From: Aquimarina sp. MAR_2010_214
GTDB lineage: Bacteria > Bacteroidota > Bacteroidia > Flavobacteriales > Flavobacteriaceae
DNA: 64,000 nucleotides
Direction of reading: 5' to 3'
NCBI RefSeq assembly: GCF_002846555.1
Contig: NZ_PJMS01000001.1
Coordinates: 5,918,455-5,982,454 of the forward strand
The notes under the pieces are model-generated. The model ran no database searches. It was not told the DNA's origin and saw nothing but the letters and a program-made list of their open reading frames with translations. The translations under genes and the position numbers were made by a program. Positions 42,619-52,091 of the stretch are shown one piece after another; position 1 is the stretch's first letter, and every line of letters starts with the position of its first letter.

Positions 42619-44598
42619 TTAAGAATTAGGGATTTGTATTTCGGCTTTAAAACCTTTGCCTTTTTCTGAGTCAAAGATAAGTGTTCCTCGTATAGCTCGA
42701 ATACGGTTTTCTGTATTTCGAAGTCCATTTTTGGATTTTACATCTTCCTCTGTCATCCCTACACCGTTATCAGAATAGTTAATCGTAAGTGTGTCATTGG
42801 TATTAGAAAATTTCAATTTAACCAGACTGGCTTGACTATGTTTCTGCATATTGGTCATCAATTCCTGTAGCACCCTGTACACCGTTATTTTTATGGTTTT
42901 ATCCACCTCATCCCAATCGATCCTATCAAATCCTATAACGATTAACTGAATCCCTTTTTGGGTATAGTTTTGTAGCATAGTATTCAATTCTTCTGGGTAG
43001 GTCTCCCCAGTCTCGAACTCATTGTTTTCACGAGAGATATCACGTGCTTTGAGGTAGGTAATGTTGAGTTTATCTTTTATTTGGGAATCATGAGGATCGT
43101 TTTGATATTGCATCATCAACTGGAAAATATCATTCCCTAGCTCATCATGTAATTGTTTAGAAATACGAGTTTCGGTTTCGTAACTGGCTTCAAACTGTAT
43201 TATTTTATTTTGTTGATTAAGGTAATGCATTTGTTGTCTAAAAAAATAGACTATAAATCCAATACCTGTGAGTAATAACAAAATCCCCAGAAGATAGATT
43301 GTATTTTCGTTACGAACCTCTGATATTTTTCTGTTTTTTTCTGCGTTCTCCTTTAGTAAGTTTTCATTCTCAAATCGCGTAGGTGCATAGATTTCTCGTG
43401 TCTTTTTTCGAAGTTCCATAAGTTGAAGACTAGCCTCTTTAAAGCGTTGATGGTCCTCTAGAGACTCTGGATCTAATTTGGTAATCAAGGTTAACACTTC
43501 TAATAATGCCTCATAATCTCCAAAATCTTTTATACTATGATAGGCTTCATGAGCATGGTATTTTGCTTTTCCTAAGTCTTTATTTGTATAATATTTAGTG
43601 AGATGTATGTTGCTTGCAAATAAACCGAATACGTTTTTTTCTTGTTGCCTGATACTGAGTGCTTCCAACAACATAGTTTCACTTTCAGAGTTATTAGGGT
43701 CTTGAAGAAATTTAATATGTCCCAGGTTGCTTAGGATTTGAGCATATCGTGTTCGCTTTTTTATTACGCTCTCATCTTTTAGTAAGGATTGTAAAATAGC
43801 AATACTTTCTTCATATTTTTTTTGCTCTGCTAAAATATTTGCACGAGTGTTTTTAAAAACTGGTAAGAGGTGAATCCCTACTTTCTTTTTTGCAATTGAA
43901 TCGTTAAGTAAACCTAGAACTTTAGAGTTCCAAAGGAAGGCTTTTTGAGGGTTTTTTAATTGATTAAAAGATATGGCTATACCATGATACAGTCCAGATA
44001 TTATTTTGTATTCAGAAGAATTCTCTACATATTTTAAACCATCTGTAGCTGTTGTTTTACTGGCATTATGATCCCCCAAAGCAATCTGAATATTAGACAT
44101 AGCCATCAAACACCTCCCTGCATTAATACTATCCTTAAGATTTCTATAAATCTTAAAAGATTGATTATAATATCCAAAAGCTTCCAGGTAATTATCAAGC
44201 TTTTTATTATAAAGCCCTAATTTATACAATGCTGTTCCTATATAAACACTATCTTGATTTTGTTGAGCAAGCTGTAATAACACATAAGATTGCTCCATTG
44301 CTTTTTCAGGGCTTTTATATTTATTCAGCAATTTGGCGTATAATGAGAGCCCTTTAAGCCGTAAAGAATCAATTTCCAGCTTCCTAGTTCCTTGTAGAAA
44401 GCTATTTATGGTTTCTAATCTTTTTTCTTTGGCATTGGAATTATCTGAAGCAATGTCATAATAGGTATGTAAAGAATCGATCTTTTTGCTTACCTGAGTA
44501 GCAATCGGATCATTGGTAACATTATGATTACAAGAATTGAAAAAAACGCTTATTACTATACCTAAAAAAAGGAGGGATGTAAACGTATATCGTTTCAT
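42619..44598 (-). CDS. TPR-containing histidine kinase, lipoprotein-type signal (paralogue 2)
   Basis: A 659-residue sensor with the same plan as its downstream neighbour: lipoprotein-like signal MKRYTFTSLLFLGIVISVFF with NSC following, TPR repeats (LYKLGLYNKKLDNYLEAFGY, LMAMSNIQIALGDHNAS, ILSNLGHIKFLQDPNN), membrane helix (YLLGILLLLTGIGFIVYFFR) and HisKA_3-type kinase with ISKQLHDELGND, LMTNMQKHSQ and DNGVGMTEED. The sensor half is clearly different from paralogue 1, so the two probably sense different signals and share one response regulator. A 51-residue lipoprotein gene lies 32 bp upstream. Confidence 0.9.
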   Translation of the reverse strand: MKRYTFTSLLFLGIVISVFFNSCNHNVTNDPIATQVSKKIDSLHTYYDIASDNSNAKEKRLETINSFLQGTRKLEIDSLRLKGLSLYAKLLNKYKSPEKAMEQSYVLLQLAQQNQDSVYIGTALYKLGLYNKKLDNYLEAFGYYNQSFKIYRNLKDSINAGRCLMAMSNIQIALGDHNASKTTATDGLKYVENSSEYKIISGLYHGIAISFNQLKNPQKAFLWNSKVLGLLNDSIAKKKVGIHLLPVFKNTRANILAEQKKYEESIAILQSLLKDESVIKKRTRYAQILSNLGHIKFLQDPNNSESETMLLEALSIRQQEKNVFGLFASNIHLTKYYTNKDLGKAKYHAHEAYHSIKDFGDYEALLEVLTLITKLDPESLEDHQRFKEASLQLMELRKKTREIYAPTRFENENLLKENAEKNRKISEVRNENTIYLLGILLLLTGIGFIVYFFRQQMHYLNQQNKIIQFEASYETETRISKQLHDELGNDIFQLMMQYQNDPHDSQIKDKLNITYLKARDISRENNEFETGETYPEELNTMLQNYTQKGIQLIVIGFDRIDWDEVDKTIKITVYRVLQELMTNMQKHSQASLVKLKFSNTNDTLTINYSDNGVGMTEEDVKSKNGLRNTENRIRAIRGTLIFDSEKGKGFKAEIQIPNS

Positions 44599-44630
44599 CC
44601 CTCAAAAGTACTAAATTATAATGATTAAGA

Positions 44631-44786
44631 TTAAATATCACCTTCTTCGATTACTTCATCTTCTCCTTTAGTGCATAATACCTCAGTTTGTAAGGTTTCG
44701 TTTTCTTTAACGCTATCATCTGGCGTACAAGAAGCAAGGTTAACTCCCAGGAGTACGGCTATTAGTATGTATTTTAAAGTTTTCAT
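44631..44786 (-). CDS. 51-residue small lipoprotein upstream of the TPR kinases
   Basis: Read directly from the minus strand: MKTLKYILIAVLLGVNLASC, then TPDDSVKENETLQTEVLCTK and GEDEVIEEGDI, stop. The signal and lipobox (NLASC) are complete and the mature part is a short acidic peptide. It ends 32 bp before the ATG of kinase paralogue 2. Small lipoproteins with this layout are frequent beside flavobacterial TPR kinases, but their function is not known; a role as a signal or sensor accessory is a guess. Confidence 0.65.
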   Translation of the reverse strand: MKTLKYILIAVLLGVNLASCTPDDSVKENETLQTEVLCTKGEDEVIEEGDI

Positions 44787-45358
44787 GATGTTAAGTTTTT
44801 TTGTGTTCCAAAGTGTAGGGTACGCCCATAGGTATTAACCCCAGATCGGTATGCTACTGCACACCCATTACCTATGGGAATTATCGATTGGTTTTGGGAA
44901 AGTAAAATCCTAATACAGTCGCGATACCCTACTTTCCCTTTTGGGCAGCAGCGAACTGTAGTTTGGATTTTTTGATGGGTCAGTTGTGGTATTCTCTATG
45001 TAATCCAGTTGTATTCCTAACAATTTGTTAAGCATACTTATACTGTGATGTTGATTTTTAGATATATACTTTGCTTCTAGGCTTTTGTCCTAGAAACTAC
45101 ATACAACACTAAAAAAACTATATTACTATAGAAAATACTGGTTGGTGATGTTAATAACAGTTAAAGTATGTAATTAGCTCATAAGAGATGTTACATCGTT
45201 AGATACTTGATTGATTCCTGCTTGGTTCTTCAAATTAGCACTTGCTAATATGATTATTTATTACTTGAAAGGAAATCGATGTTTTTCTAACTATTGCTCA
45301 GTTTGCCTCGGGAGGCGAACTCAATCACTTATACAAATTATCATTACTCTTATAAAGC
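44787..45358. other. 572-bp intergenic region with a REP hairpin and a remnant frame
   Basis: It must hold the promoter of the small lipoprotein/kinase unit. A 20-bp imperfect hairpin lies at about 45302-45321 (GTTTGCCTC-GG-GAGGCGAAC). On the minus strand a short frame ending at 45174 reads ILASANLKNQAGINQVSNDV and TSLMS-stop; it looks protein-like but has no start codon before an upstream stop, so I regard it as a possible gene remnant. Nothing else is supported. Confidence 0.35.
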
Positions 45359-45598
45359 TTATGAAACAAATACTTTACAAGAAGCAAAACTGTCATTAAC
45401 TACTACTTCACGGAAATTTTTACTTATAAATTGAAGTGTTTCTTCCAGTCTTTCGCCACCATTTGATTCGGTAATCACTTTTGGAAGAGGGGTAACAACC
45501 GAAGTATATAAACCCATTCCAAGGACACTTCCGAATGCATCGGTTAACAGATGTTTTCTGTCCTCCTGTCCTTTTTTAGAATATTGATTATACTTCAT
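45359..45598 (-). CDS. Small hypothetical protein
   Basis: A 79-residue open frame with a good A-rich flavobacterial leader (AAAAAATAAAACA-ATG). It starts MKYNQYSKKGQEDRKHLLTD, has a Gly/Leu-rich middle (AFGSVLGMGLYTSVVTPLPK) and ends FREVVVNDSFASCKVFVS. No family is recognised and no partner gene is adjacent. A hairpin (GACTACG / CGTAGTC, 45643-45667) lies upstream of it. Confidence 0.4.
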   Translation of the reverse strand: MKYNQYSKKGQEDRKHLLTDAFGSVLGMGLYTSVVTPLPKVITESNGGERLEETLQFISKNFREVVVNDSFASCKVFVS

Positions 45599-46066
45599 TG
45601 TTTTATTTTTTGGTTATTAATTAGTATACAAATGTCCAGTACGACTACGCAATCTTTTTACGTAGTCAATTATTATTATTTTTCTAAAAACTGAACAAAT
45701 AATGTATTGCTTGTATTGAGATACAAAGATACGGATTTTTTTAGGATCCTACAACTATTTTAGAACAATAATTCATTGATTATCAATTACTTAAATTTAA
45801 AATTAAGCAAAGAAATCCCTGTCCGTTTTATAACAGATTTTGGATATTTTGGCAATCTTCTAACTACCTGATACTTGCTTTCCAATCACTTACTCTTTAT
45901 GTGCTAATTAGCTTTTCTGCATTCGTTTAAAATTTTACTTATTTTTTTTAGATTGTTTTATAACATATTATTATTTGAGTGTGTTTTTTATACTATTACT
46001 CTTTATTGATTTTATTATTTCGAACGGATTGTATGCTTTTGATGTCGTTTACATCAAAAAAAACCA
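45599..46066. other. Gene-free intergenic stretch
   Basis: Very AT-rich. The only structures I see are the GACTACG/CGTAGTC inverted repeat at 45643-45667 and a small TTTGATGT/ACATCAAA hairpin near 46038-46058. No coding frame with protein-like composition is visible. Confidence 0.4.
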
Positions 46067-46097
46067 ATAAAAAAAGCGTCCAATTTCTTGGACGCTT
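46067..46097 (-). terminator. Strong intrinsic terminator
   Basis: AAGCGTCCAA (46074-46083) and TTGGACGCTT (46088-46097) form a perfect 10-bp stem with a 4-nt loop. On the minus strand it is followed at once by TTTTTTTATTGG. It ends the short transcription unit that contains the 41-residue frame at 46127-46252. Confidence 0.8.
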
Positions 46098-46126
46098 GCT
46101 ATTTTATATTCGTTTTTTAAGTTATA

Positions 46127-46252
46127 TCACTTCAAAAAATGATTAAAATAGTTACATAGCGTCCTCTTCTGCAGAGATACTTCATTAATCCATCGATAAT
46201 CACACAGATTAAACCGCAATTTTAATGCCATATGTATACTATTCTGTTTCAT
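46127..46252 (-). CDS. 41-residue peptide or small-RNA gene in its own transcription unit
   Basis: From ATG 46252 the minus strand encodes MKQNSIHMALKLRFNLCDYR and WINEVSLQKRTLCNYFNHFL, K, stop. A -7 box (TATATTTG) with a TTG 18 bp upstream precedes it at 46303-46331 and a strong terminator follows 30 bp after the stop, so about 230 nt should be transcribed. The composition (Trp, Tyr, two Cys, balanced charges) looks like real protein rather than chance. I do not recognise it; the unit could instead be a non-coding RNA. Confidence 0.4.
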   Translation of the reverse strand: MKQNSIHMALKLRFNLCDYRWINEVSLQKRTLCNYFNHFLK

Positions 46253-46302
46253 TTTGTTATACAAAAAATAATGAATTCTGGCTTATTTTCCAAATTAGTG
46301 CG

Positions 46303-46331
46303 CAAATATATGTATTTGCACTTGAATTCAA
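46303..46331 (-). promoter_or_regulatory. Promoter of the small transcription unit
   Basis: On the minus strand TTG, 18 bp spacer, TATATTTG (46310-46303) fits the Bacteroidota -33/-7 consensus (TTG...TAnnTTTG). The predicted RNA would start near 46296 and reach the terminator at 46067. Confidence 0.5.
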
Positions 46332-46451
46332 TCCAGATATTGATTAAAAATAAAAAAATAATCTTATGAAAATCAATAAGTTACTCATAAGACTATTGCA
46401 GAATCATATTTAAGTTCTAATAAATATGAAAAATAAGGATTTTGAATGGTG

Positions 46452-46883
46452 TCATAATAAAGCAGGTATCCCCATCTGTAATTTTCCTAACAGGTATTCT
46501 ATCTTATTGTCAACCGTTTTTAACGCTCCATCGATTATCGAGGCATGGTATTCCAGTTCTCTTCCTTTAAATTTCAAAATTGTTACAGGAAAACCTCTTA
46601 CATTTTTAACATGTTCAGAGCTATCTAAATCTTTTTTCAATAATATTGTCAAATCATAGATTTCTTCTCGAGATAGTACCCCCATGATTTCTTTACCGTG
46701 TTCACTCTCATATACTTCTTCGTATAAAACTTTTCCATCTGTAAAAATCCATAGATCATATTCTGGGCCTATACCCCTACAAGATCTTTTAGAATAATGA
46801 AGAAGAACTTTGTTTTGGTTTATTTGATTCGTAATACGTCTGCTCCCATCACTTGAGAATAAGTTGAAATTAAATGTCATCAT
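46452..46883 (-). CDS. DUF6438-like protein of unknown function
   Basis: A 143-residue protein without a clear signal peptide. VLLHYSKRSCRGIGPEYDLW followed by IFTDGKVLYEEVYESEHG resembles the DUF6438 pattern (basic-Ser/Thr-x-Cys-xGx-Pro-xYxL then a beta-hairpin), and LSREEIYDLTILLKKDLDSS is the matching helix. No enzymatic motif. It stands alone between the small transcription unit and the AraC-like gene. Confidence 0.6.
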   Translation of the reverse strand: MMTFNFNLFSSDGSRRITNQINQNKVLLHYSKRSCRGIGPEYDLWIFTDGKVLYEEVYESEHGKEIMGVLSREEIYDLTILLKKDLDSSEHVKNVRGFPVTILKFKGRELEYHASIIDGALKTVDNKIEYLLGKLQMGIPALL

Positions 46884-47152
46884 TACTTTTTACTATTATA
46901 TTCCAAAAAACACAAATCAAAATAGCATAAGACTACTTTGTAATAGTTGACTAGCTACTTATTTGACTCGCTATTATAGTGTTCAATCTGCCAACTATAT
47001 TTTTTTGATAAAACAAATGATCAACCAGTTCAACTTTCTTATATATGGAAAAGAAAATTATCCATTTATTATATTTTATAGACTTCCTATAAATGAAAAC
47101 CCTTTTTAATAAGGGTGGTCATCTAAACGATGTAAATCCACTTAGCTAAAAA

Positions 47153-47737
47153 TCATGAAAACTGATTTAATCCGGAATTCATTATTACATCATTTTCTGT
47201 GCCAAATTCTATTGGAGTTTTATTGGTATAATTCTTAAATGCTTTATTAAATGTTTCTTCATTATTAAAACCTACATCAAACAGTATATCGTAAAAATTC
47301 GAACAAGTACCACATCTAAAAATTCTAATCGCTTCGGTTATTCGGTACATATTTATGAAAGTATTGAAACTCTGTCCAAATTTTTGGTTGATAATCTGAG
47401 AAGTCTGATGGGTCGAAATGCCTAGTTTGGATGCTAAATCCGCCAATTTCAAATCTGCATTCCTAAAAGGTTTTTCCTCTTCCATTAGGCGTATCAATCT
47501 TTTCTTAAATTCGTTCACTAAACCATATGAAAGATCCAAATTTCGACGTTTTTCTCTTAGTTCGCACCTGATTTCTTTGAACTCCTTTTCCATTTTTTTA
47601 AGTGTAACATCTGAAGCTTTTTTCTTCTTTTTTTGAACATTGCGAAAATCTACAAAAATCAGGACTAAAGCCATATCTGTAACTAGTAATTGGATAATTA
47701 AGATAGAGATTAAGAAGTTATCATCTAACCAACTCAT
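47153..47737 (-). CDS. Membrane-anchored AraC-type HTH protein
   Basis: A 194-residue protein. One N-terminal membrane helix (LISILIIQLLVTDMALVLIF) is followed by a basic, coiled-coil-like segment (NVQKKKKKASDVTLKKMEKE) and a C-terminal AraC domain: LKLADLASKLGISTHQTSQI, NQKFGQSFNTFINMYRITEA, FDVGFNNEETFNKAFKNYTN, KTPIEF. It is divergent from the sigma/FecR/receptor operon that starts 260 bp away, and it may regulate it. The short sensor part suggests it depends on a partner. Confidence 0.8.
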   Translation of the reverse strand: MSWLDDNFLISILIIQLLVTDMALVLIFVDFRNVQKKKKKASDVTLKKMEKEFKEIRCELREKRRNLDLSYGLVNEFKKRLIRLMEEEKPFRNADLKLADLASKLGISTHQTSQIINQKFGQSFNTFINMYRITEAIRIFRCGTCSNFYDILFDVGFNNEETFNKAFKNYTNKTPIEFGTENDVIMNSGLNQFS

Positions 47738-47997
47738 TTTATGAAATTTAATTTACAATCTATTCGTTTTATCTCACAACAGTTAACTTTGACTCTACCC
47801 TACTTCTTTTTTATTTTTATTCATACATTTGCCTCTAAGAAAATAAGTCGGCAAACATTTTTTTTCTTTTAAAAATATAGGGAGAAGGGAAAAATATGTA
47901 GGAAAAACATATTATTACAGCAATAAATATGAAAAAAATCAGTTTTTGGCATAACAATTGCGCACCTAGATCTTTAGCTAAAAAAATGAAATTTTGA

Positions 47998-48525
47998 ATG
48001 ATGGATGTCAAAAAAAAATCCGTTTGTGAGGAAAAAACTTTTAAGATGATTTTTGATAATCATTCTGAGGTTATCCGAAACTTTATTTACTACAAATGTG
48101 GTGATATGCAACAAGCGGAAGATATAACCCAAGATGCATTCGTCAAATTATGGAAGAACTGTAGTAAAGTTATTTTTGAAAAAGCAAAATCATTTGTAAT
48201 GAAAGTAGCACAAAATGCATTTTATAATGAGGTCAACCATAAAAAGGTTATTTTAAAATATAACCAACAAGCAGCTCCTATTCTTATCGATGGTCAAAGC
48301 CCAGAATTCTTGATTGAAGAAAAAGAATTTATGTTGAAATTACAGCAAAGCATTTCAGAATTACCCGTGAAGCAAAGAGAAGTATTTTTGTTAAGTAGAA
48401 AAGACAAAAAGACGTATAAGGAAATTGCCGAAATAATAGGTCTTACCCAAAAGGCGGTAGAACGGAGAATGCATTTAGCACTTAAAGAGCTACATGAAAA
48501 ATTAGGTGACTATTTAAAAAAGTGA
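47998..48525 (+). CDS. FecI-like ECF sigma factor
   Basis: A 175-residue ECF sigma factor. Region 2: FDNHSEVIRNFIYYKCGDMQ, QAEDITQDAFVKLWKNCSKV; region 4: ISELPVKQREVFLLSRKDKK, TYKEIAEIIGLTQKAVERRM. The FecR anti-sigma gene starts 4 bp after its stop and a TonB receptor follows, the classical surface-signalling order. Two ATGs (47998, 48001) are possible starts. Confidence 0.92.
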   Translation: MMDVKKKSVCEEKTFKMIFDNHSEVIRNFIYYKCGDMQQAEDITQDAFVKLWKNCSKVIFEKAKSFVMKVAQNAFYNEVNHKKVILKYNQQAAPILIDGQSPEFLIEEKEFMLKLQQSISELPVKQREVFLLSRKDKKTYKEIAEIIGLTQKAVERRMHLALKELHEKLGDYLKK

Positions 48526-48528
48526 GTT

Positions 48529-49437
48529 ATGGCAAATTTTAATGATGCTGATAATTTTTTAGCAAAATGGGCAAATGGAGACTTATCTGAAGATGAGAAG
48601 GAAGACTTCAAAAAAACAAAGGAATATAAGCTGTATGCAACCATTTTAGAAGGTACCGAAAGCTTAGATGTTCCTGTTTATGACAATGGAACTGTTTTTG
48701 AAGGAGTCCAGGAAAAAATCAATAAAAAGGGTAAGGTTATACAACTTGTTCCTAAATGGGTATATACCGTAGCAGCAGCTTCTGTAGCTTTGCTTATTGG
48801 CTCTTTTCTTTTCTTTTCTCAGACCGTGAATTACAAAACTACATATGGTGAAAAGTTGGCCATAACACTCCCTGATAATTCGGAAGTAATTCTTAATTCC
48901 AAATCAAAACTCGAGCACAAAAAGAAAAACTGGGAAGCAGAAAGAAAACTGATCTTAGAAGGGGAAGCCTACTTTAAGGTAACCAAAGGATCTACGTTCA
49001 CCGTTGATTCTGATAATGGAAAAGTTACAGTTATAGGAACCCAATTTACTATAAACTCACAAAAAGACATCTTTGAAGTTGTTTGCTATGAAGGAAAAGT
49101 AAAGGTGGAAGAAAATGACCTACAAAAAATCATAACCAAAGGACAAGGCATTCGGATCGTTGACGGTTTGCTTGAAGATTGGAATTTTGAAATCCAAGAA
49201 CCTTCCTGGGTACAAGATGAAACGACATTTAATAACGCTCCAATACAACAGGTCGTAATTGCACTAGAAAAACACTATGGCATTACTATACATCTTAATG
49301 ATGTGAATACAGACCGAAGATATACTGGAGGTTTTACACAAAGCGATTTAGAAACGGCCTTGCGTACAGTTTTTGAATCATTAGAAATTAAGTATCAATT
49401 TAAGAACAAGAGCACCATTGATCTTGTTCAAGACTAA
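48529..49437 (+). CDS. FecR-family anti-sigma / signal-transducing protein
   Basis: A 302-residue inner-membrane protein. The cytoplasmic N-terminus (NFNDADNFLAKWANGDLSED) is followed by one membrane helix (WVYTVAAASVALLIGSFLFF, about 76-95), the FecR core (TTYGEKLAITLPDNSEVILN, SKSKLEHKK, GEAYFKV, FTVDSDNGKVTVIGTQFTIN) and a C-terminal domain of DUF4974 type (NNAPIQQVVIALEKHYGITI, GGFTQSDLETALRTVFESL). It passes receptor occupancy to the sigma factor. Its stop is directly followed by the receptor ATG. Confidence 0.92.
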   Translation: MANFNDADNFLAKWANGDLSEDEKEDFKKTKEYKLYATILEGTESLDVPVYDNGTVFEGVQEKINKKGKVIQLVPKWVYTVAAASVALLIGSFLFFSQTVNYKTTYGEKLAITLPDNSEVILNSKSKLEHKKKNWEAERKLILEGEAYFKVTKGSTFTVDSDNGKVTVIGTQFTINSQKDIFEVVCYEGKVKVEENDLQKIITKGQGIRIVDGLLEDWNFEIQEPSWVQDETTFNNAPIQQVVIALEKHYGITIHLNDVNTDRRYTGGFTQSDLETALRTVFESLEIKYQFKNKSTIDLVQD

Positions 49438-52011
49438 ATGAAAACACTTTTTGTTTTATTTTTTGGCATGTTTTCTATACTCATAACTGCACAAGATATT
49501 CAATCTTTCAATTATGACAATAAGCCGGTACATGATATTTTAATGGATTTGGAAAAAGTTTATGAAGTTAAATTCGGTTATGAATCTACTTCCTTTGGCG
49601 ATAAATTAATTACGTTTCATATCAATGCATCAAACTTAGGGCAAATATTATCTAAACTTGAGAGTCAACTCAATGTTATCGTAGATAAAATTAACGAACG
49701 GTGGTATGTGATTAAACTGAATCATACCTTAACTATCTGTGGACACATAAAAGACGGTGTTAATAACACCTCTCTACAAGGTACAAGTGTCATCACCAAA
49801 TTAAAAAATAAAGGAACAATTTCTAATGCAGAAGGGTTTTTTGAACTAAATAAAATCAATGAATCAGATACCCTTCAAATTTCTTTCCTTGGTTTTAGAA
49901 CTATCGAATTGCCTGTCAAACAACTCAATCACAACCAGTGCGAAACGTATAAATTAGTTCCAGAAAGTTATCAATTAACTGAAGTTGTAATAAATGAGTA
50001 CCTTACTTCAGGAATTGAAAAGACACTCGATGGAGCAATAAAAATCAATCCTAATGACTTAGATATTTTATCAGGTCTCTCTGAACCAGATATCTTACAA
50101 AGCACACAATTACTCCCAGGAATAGAAAGCTCCTCCGAAACAGCTTCAGAGCTATATATAAGGGGTAGTTCTCCGGATCAAAATCTAATTCTTTGGGATG
50201 GTATAAAAATGTATAACTCTAACCATTTTTTTGGGACGATATCTGCTTTTAATCCCTATATCACAAAAGATGCCAAAATCTATAAAAGCGGTACTAAAGC
50301 TCAATATGGAGATAGAGTTTCTGGAGTTTTAGATATTAGTACAGATGATGAGGTGCCTACCAAAACCGAAGGTGGTTTTGGGCTGAATATGACTCATGGT
50401 GACTTGTATCTAAAAATTCCTTTTTCCAAGAAATTTGGGATACTCTTATCTGGTCGAAGATCTATTAATGACTTCGTTACTACTCCAACTTTTAATAATT
50501 TTTCTAAAAAGGTGTACCAGAATACGAGTATAACTAAGAATCAAACATATTTCGAACCAGGTTCTACTCAAAACGAAGAAGATTTTTATTTTACAGATGT
50601 TACATTAAAAATGATTGCTCAATTATCTCAAAAAGATCATATCTCTATTTCTAATATCCTAACTAAAAACAAGCTGGATTATAGATTTAAAGTCATCGAC
50701 CGTGAGATTAATTCTAATGATCAGTTGAGTATTCAAAACTTGGGTACCAACACTACTTGGGAGCGACACTGGAATGACAATTTTTTATCAAAAACACAAC
50801 TATACTATTCCAAATATGATTTATCATACAATGGAAAAATTCAAGTTCTTGAAGAAAATTATTCATCATCTAAAGAAAATAACATCAAGGAGTTTGGCAC
50901 TATTTTCCATACTGATTGGAATTTAAATAACAAACTCACTTTCTCAAATGGATACCAATATTTTGTTAGTCAAGTTTCATACGATTTCGCACAAGGTGGT
51001 TTTTTTAATTTGACCAACAACGTAAAAAGCCCTACCCATGCATTATATAGTCAACTGAACTATTCTAAACCAGATAAATGGTATTTTGATATAGGACTTC
51101 GAGCTAATCATTATACCTATTCAAAATTAACAAAATTACAGCCCAGACTTTATATAGAACGATTTATAGGCAAGAATTTTAAAATAAAAGCATCTGCAGA
51201 AGTTAAAAGTCAAGCCGTAAATCAAATCCTTGAATTGGAGACCAGAAATTTTGGTTTGGAAAGTCAAGTCTGGGTATTAACCGAAGAATATAGCTCTCCA
51301 ATATTAACAAGTGATCAGTATTCCTTAGGTTTTTTGTTTACAAAAAATGGATGGCTTTTAGATATTGATGCATATCATAGACAAGTTGATGGGTTAACCT
51401 CCATTGCGAGAGGATTTGAGTCTGTGGATGCGGAAAATCTGAATTTTATACCCAGAGGAGAAAGCACTACAAAAGGTATTGATGTATTATTGAAAAAGAA
51501 GATAAACAAGTATTCGACTTGGTTGAGCTATACGCATTCAACTACCGATTTTTTATTTCCTAAACTCAACCAAGGAATTGCTTTCAAAGGTAATAATGAC
51601 ATTACTCACTCATTAAATTGGGCACACTCCTACAAATGGAACAATTTTCAATTTTCTCTAGGCTGGAAATACCGAACGGGTATTCCATATTCAAAACCAA
51701 CTGGAATTGAAACACTTAACGAAATCACTCTTATTAAGTACACTACTCATAATGATTACCGATTGCCGGATTACCATCGATTGGATTTTTCTGCACTCTA
51801 TGAGTTCAAACTGTCTAAAAAAAATGATTCCCCAAGATGGAAGCTGGGACTGTCTATACTTAACCTTTATGGTCGGAAAAATATATTGAGAAAAACCTAC
51901 TCATCGGTTAATACCACTAATTCTAATGGTGAGCAGATCTCGACAATAAATGAAATAAATAATGTTTCTTTAAAAACCACGCCCAACTTTATGTTACGAT
52001 TTTCATTTTAA
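49438..52011 (+). CDS. TonB-dependent outer-membrane receptor with STN signalling domain
   Basis: An 857-residue receptor. Signal peptide MKTLFVLFFGMFSILITAQ, STN/secretin domain (about 22-95: FNYDNKPVHDILMDLEKVYE, KFGYESTSF), a carboxypeptidase-D-like domain (about 97-180: GHIKDGVNNTSLQGTSVITK, DTLQISFLGFRTIELPV), the plug (about 190-310: STQLLPGIESSSETASELYI, RGSSPDQNLILWDGIKM) and a barrel that ends in the outer-membrane signature FMLRFSF. The STN domain fits signalling to the FecR protein encoded just upstream. The plug sequence resembles the FecA/siderophore group more than SusC. The ligand is not evident. Confidence 0.92.
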   Translation: MKTLFVLFFGMFSILITAQDIQSFNYDNKPVHDILMDLEKVYEVKFGYESTSFGDKLITFHINASNLGQILSKLESQLNVIVDKINERWYVIKLNHTLTICGHIKDGVNNTSLQGTSVITKLKNKGTISNAEGFFELNKINESDTLQISFLGFRTIELPVKQLNHNQCETYKLVPESYQLTEVVINEYLTSGIEKTLDGAIKINPNDLDILSGLSEPDILQSTQLLPGIESSSETASELYIRGSSPDQNLILWDGIKMYNSNHFFGTISAFNPYITKDAKIYKSGTKAQYGDRVSGVLDISTDDEVPTKTEGGFGLNMTHGDLYLKIPFSKKFGILLSGRRSINDFVTTPTFNNFSKKVYQNTSITKNQTYFEPGSTQNEEDFYFTDVTLKMIAQLSQKDHISISNILTKNKLDYRFKVIDREINSNDQLSIQNLGTNTTWERHWNDNFLSKTQLYYSKYDLSYNGKIQVLEENYSSSKENNIKEFGTIFHTDWNLNNKLTFSNGYQYFVSQVSYDFAQGGFFNLTNNVKSPTHALYSQLNYSKPDKWYFDIGLRANHYTYSKLTKLQPRLYIERFIGKNFKIKASAEVKSQAVNQILELETRNFGLESQVWVLTEEYSSPILTSDQYSLGFLFTKNGWLLDIDAYHRQVDGLTSIARGFESVDAENLNFIPRGESTTKGIDVLLKKKINKYSTWLSYTHSTTDFLFPKLNQGIAFKGNNDITHSLNWAHSYKWNNFQFSLGWKYRTGIPYSKPTGIETLNEITLIKYTTHNDYRLPDYHRLDFSALYEFKLSKKNDSPRWKLGLSILNLYGRKNILRKTYSSVNTTNSNGEQISTINEINNVSLKTTPNFMLRFSF

Positions 52012-52091
52012 CCCTTGTACATCTTTTCTATAAACTTTTATTATGGTATTTTGCCACAATCTTGGATTACTTTGTAACTTTCACTTTATCT

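Noticed and set aside
42459..42728. Minus-strand open frame of 89 codons
   Set aside because: It lies across palindromic copy B and the kinase 3' end in another frame; composition is a by-product of the repeat.
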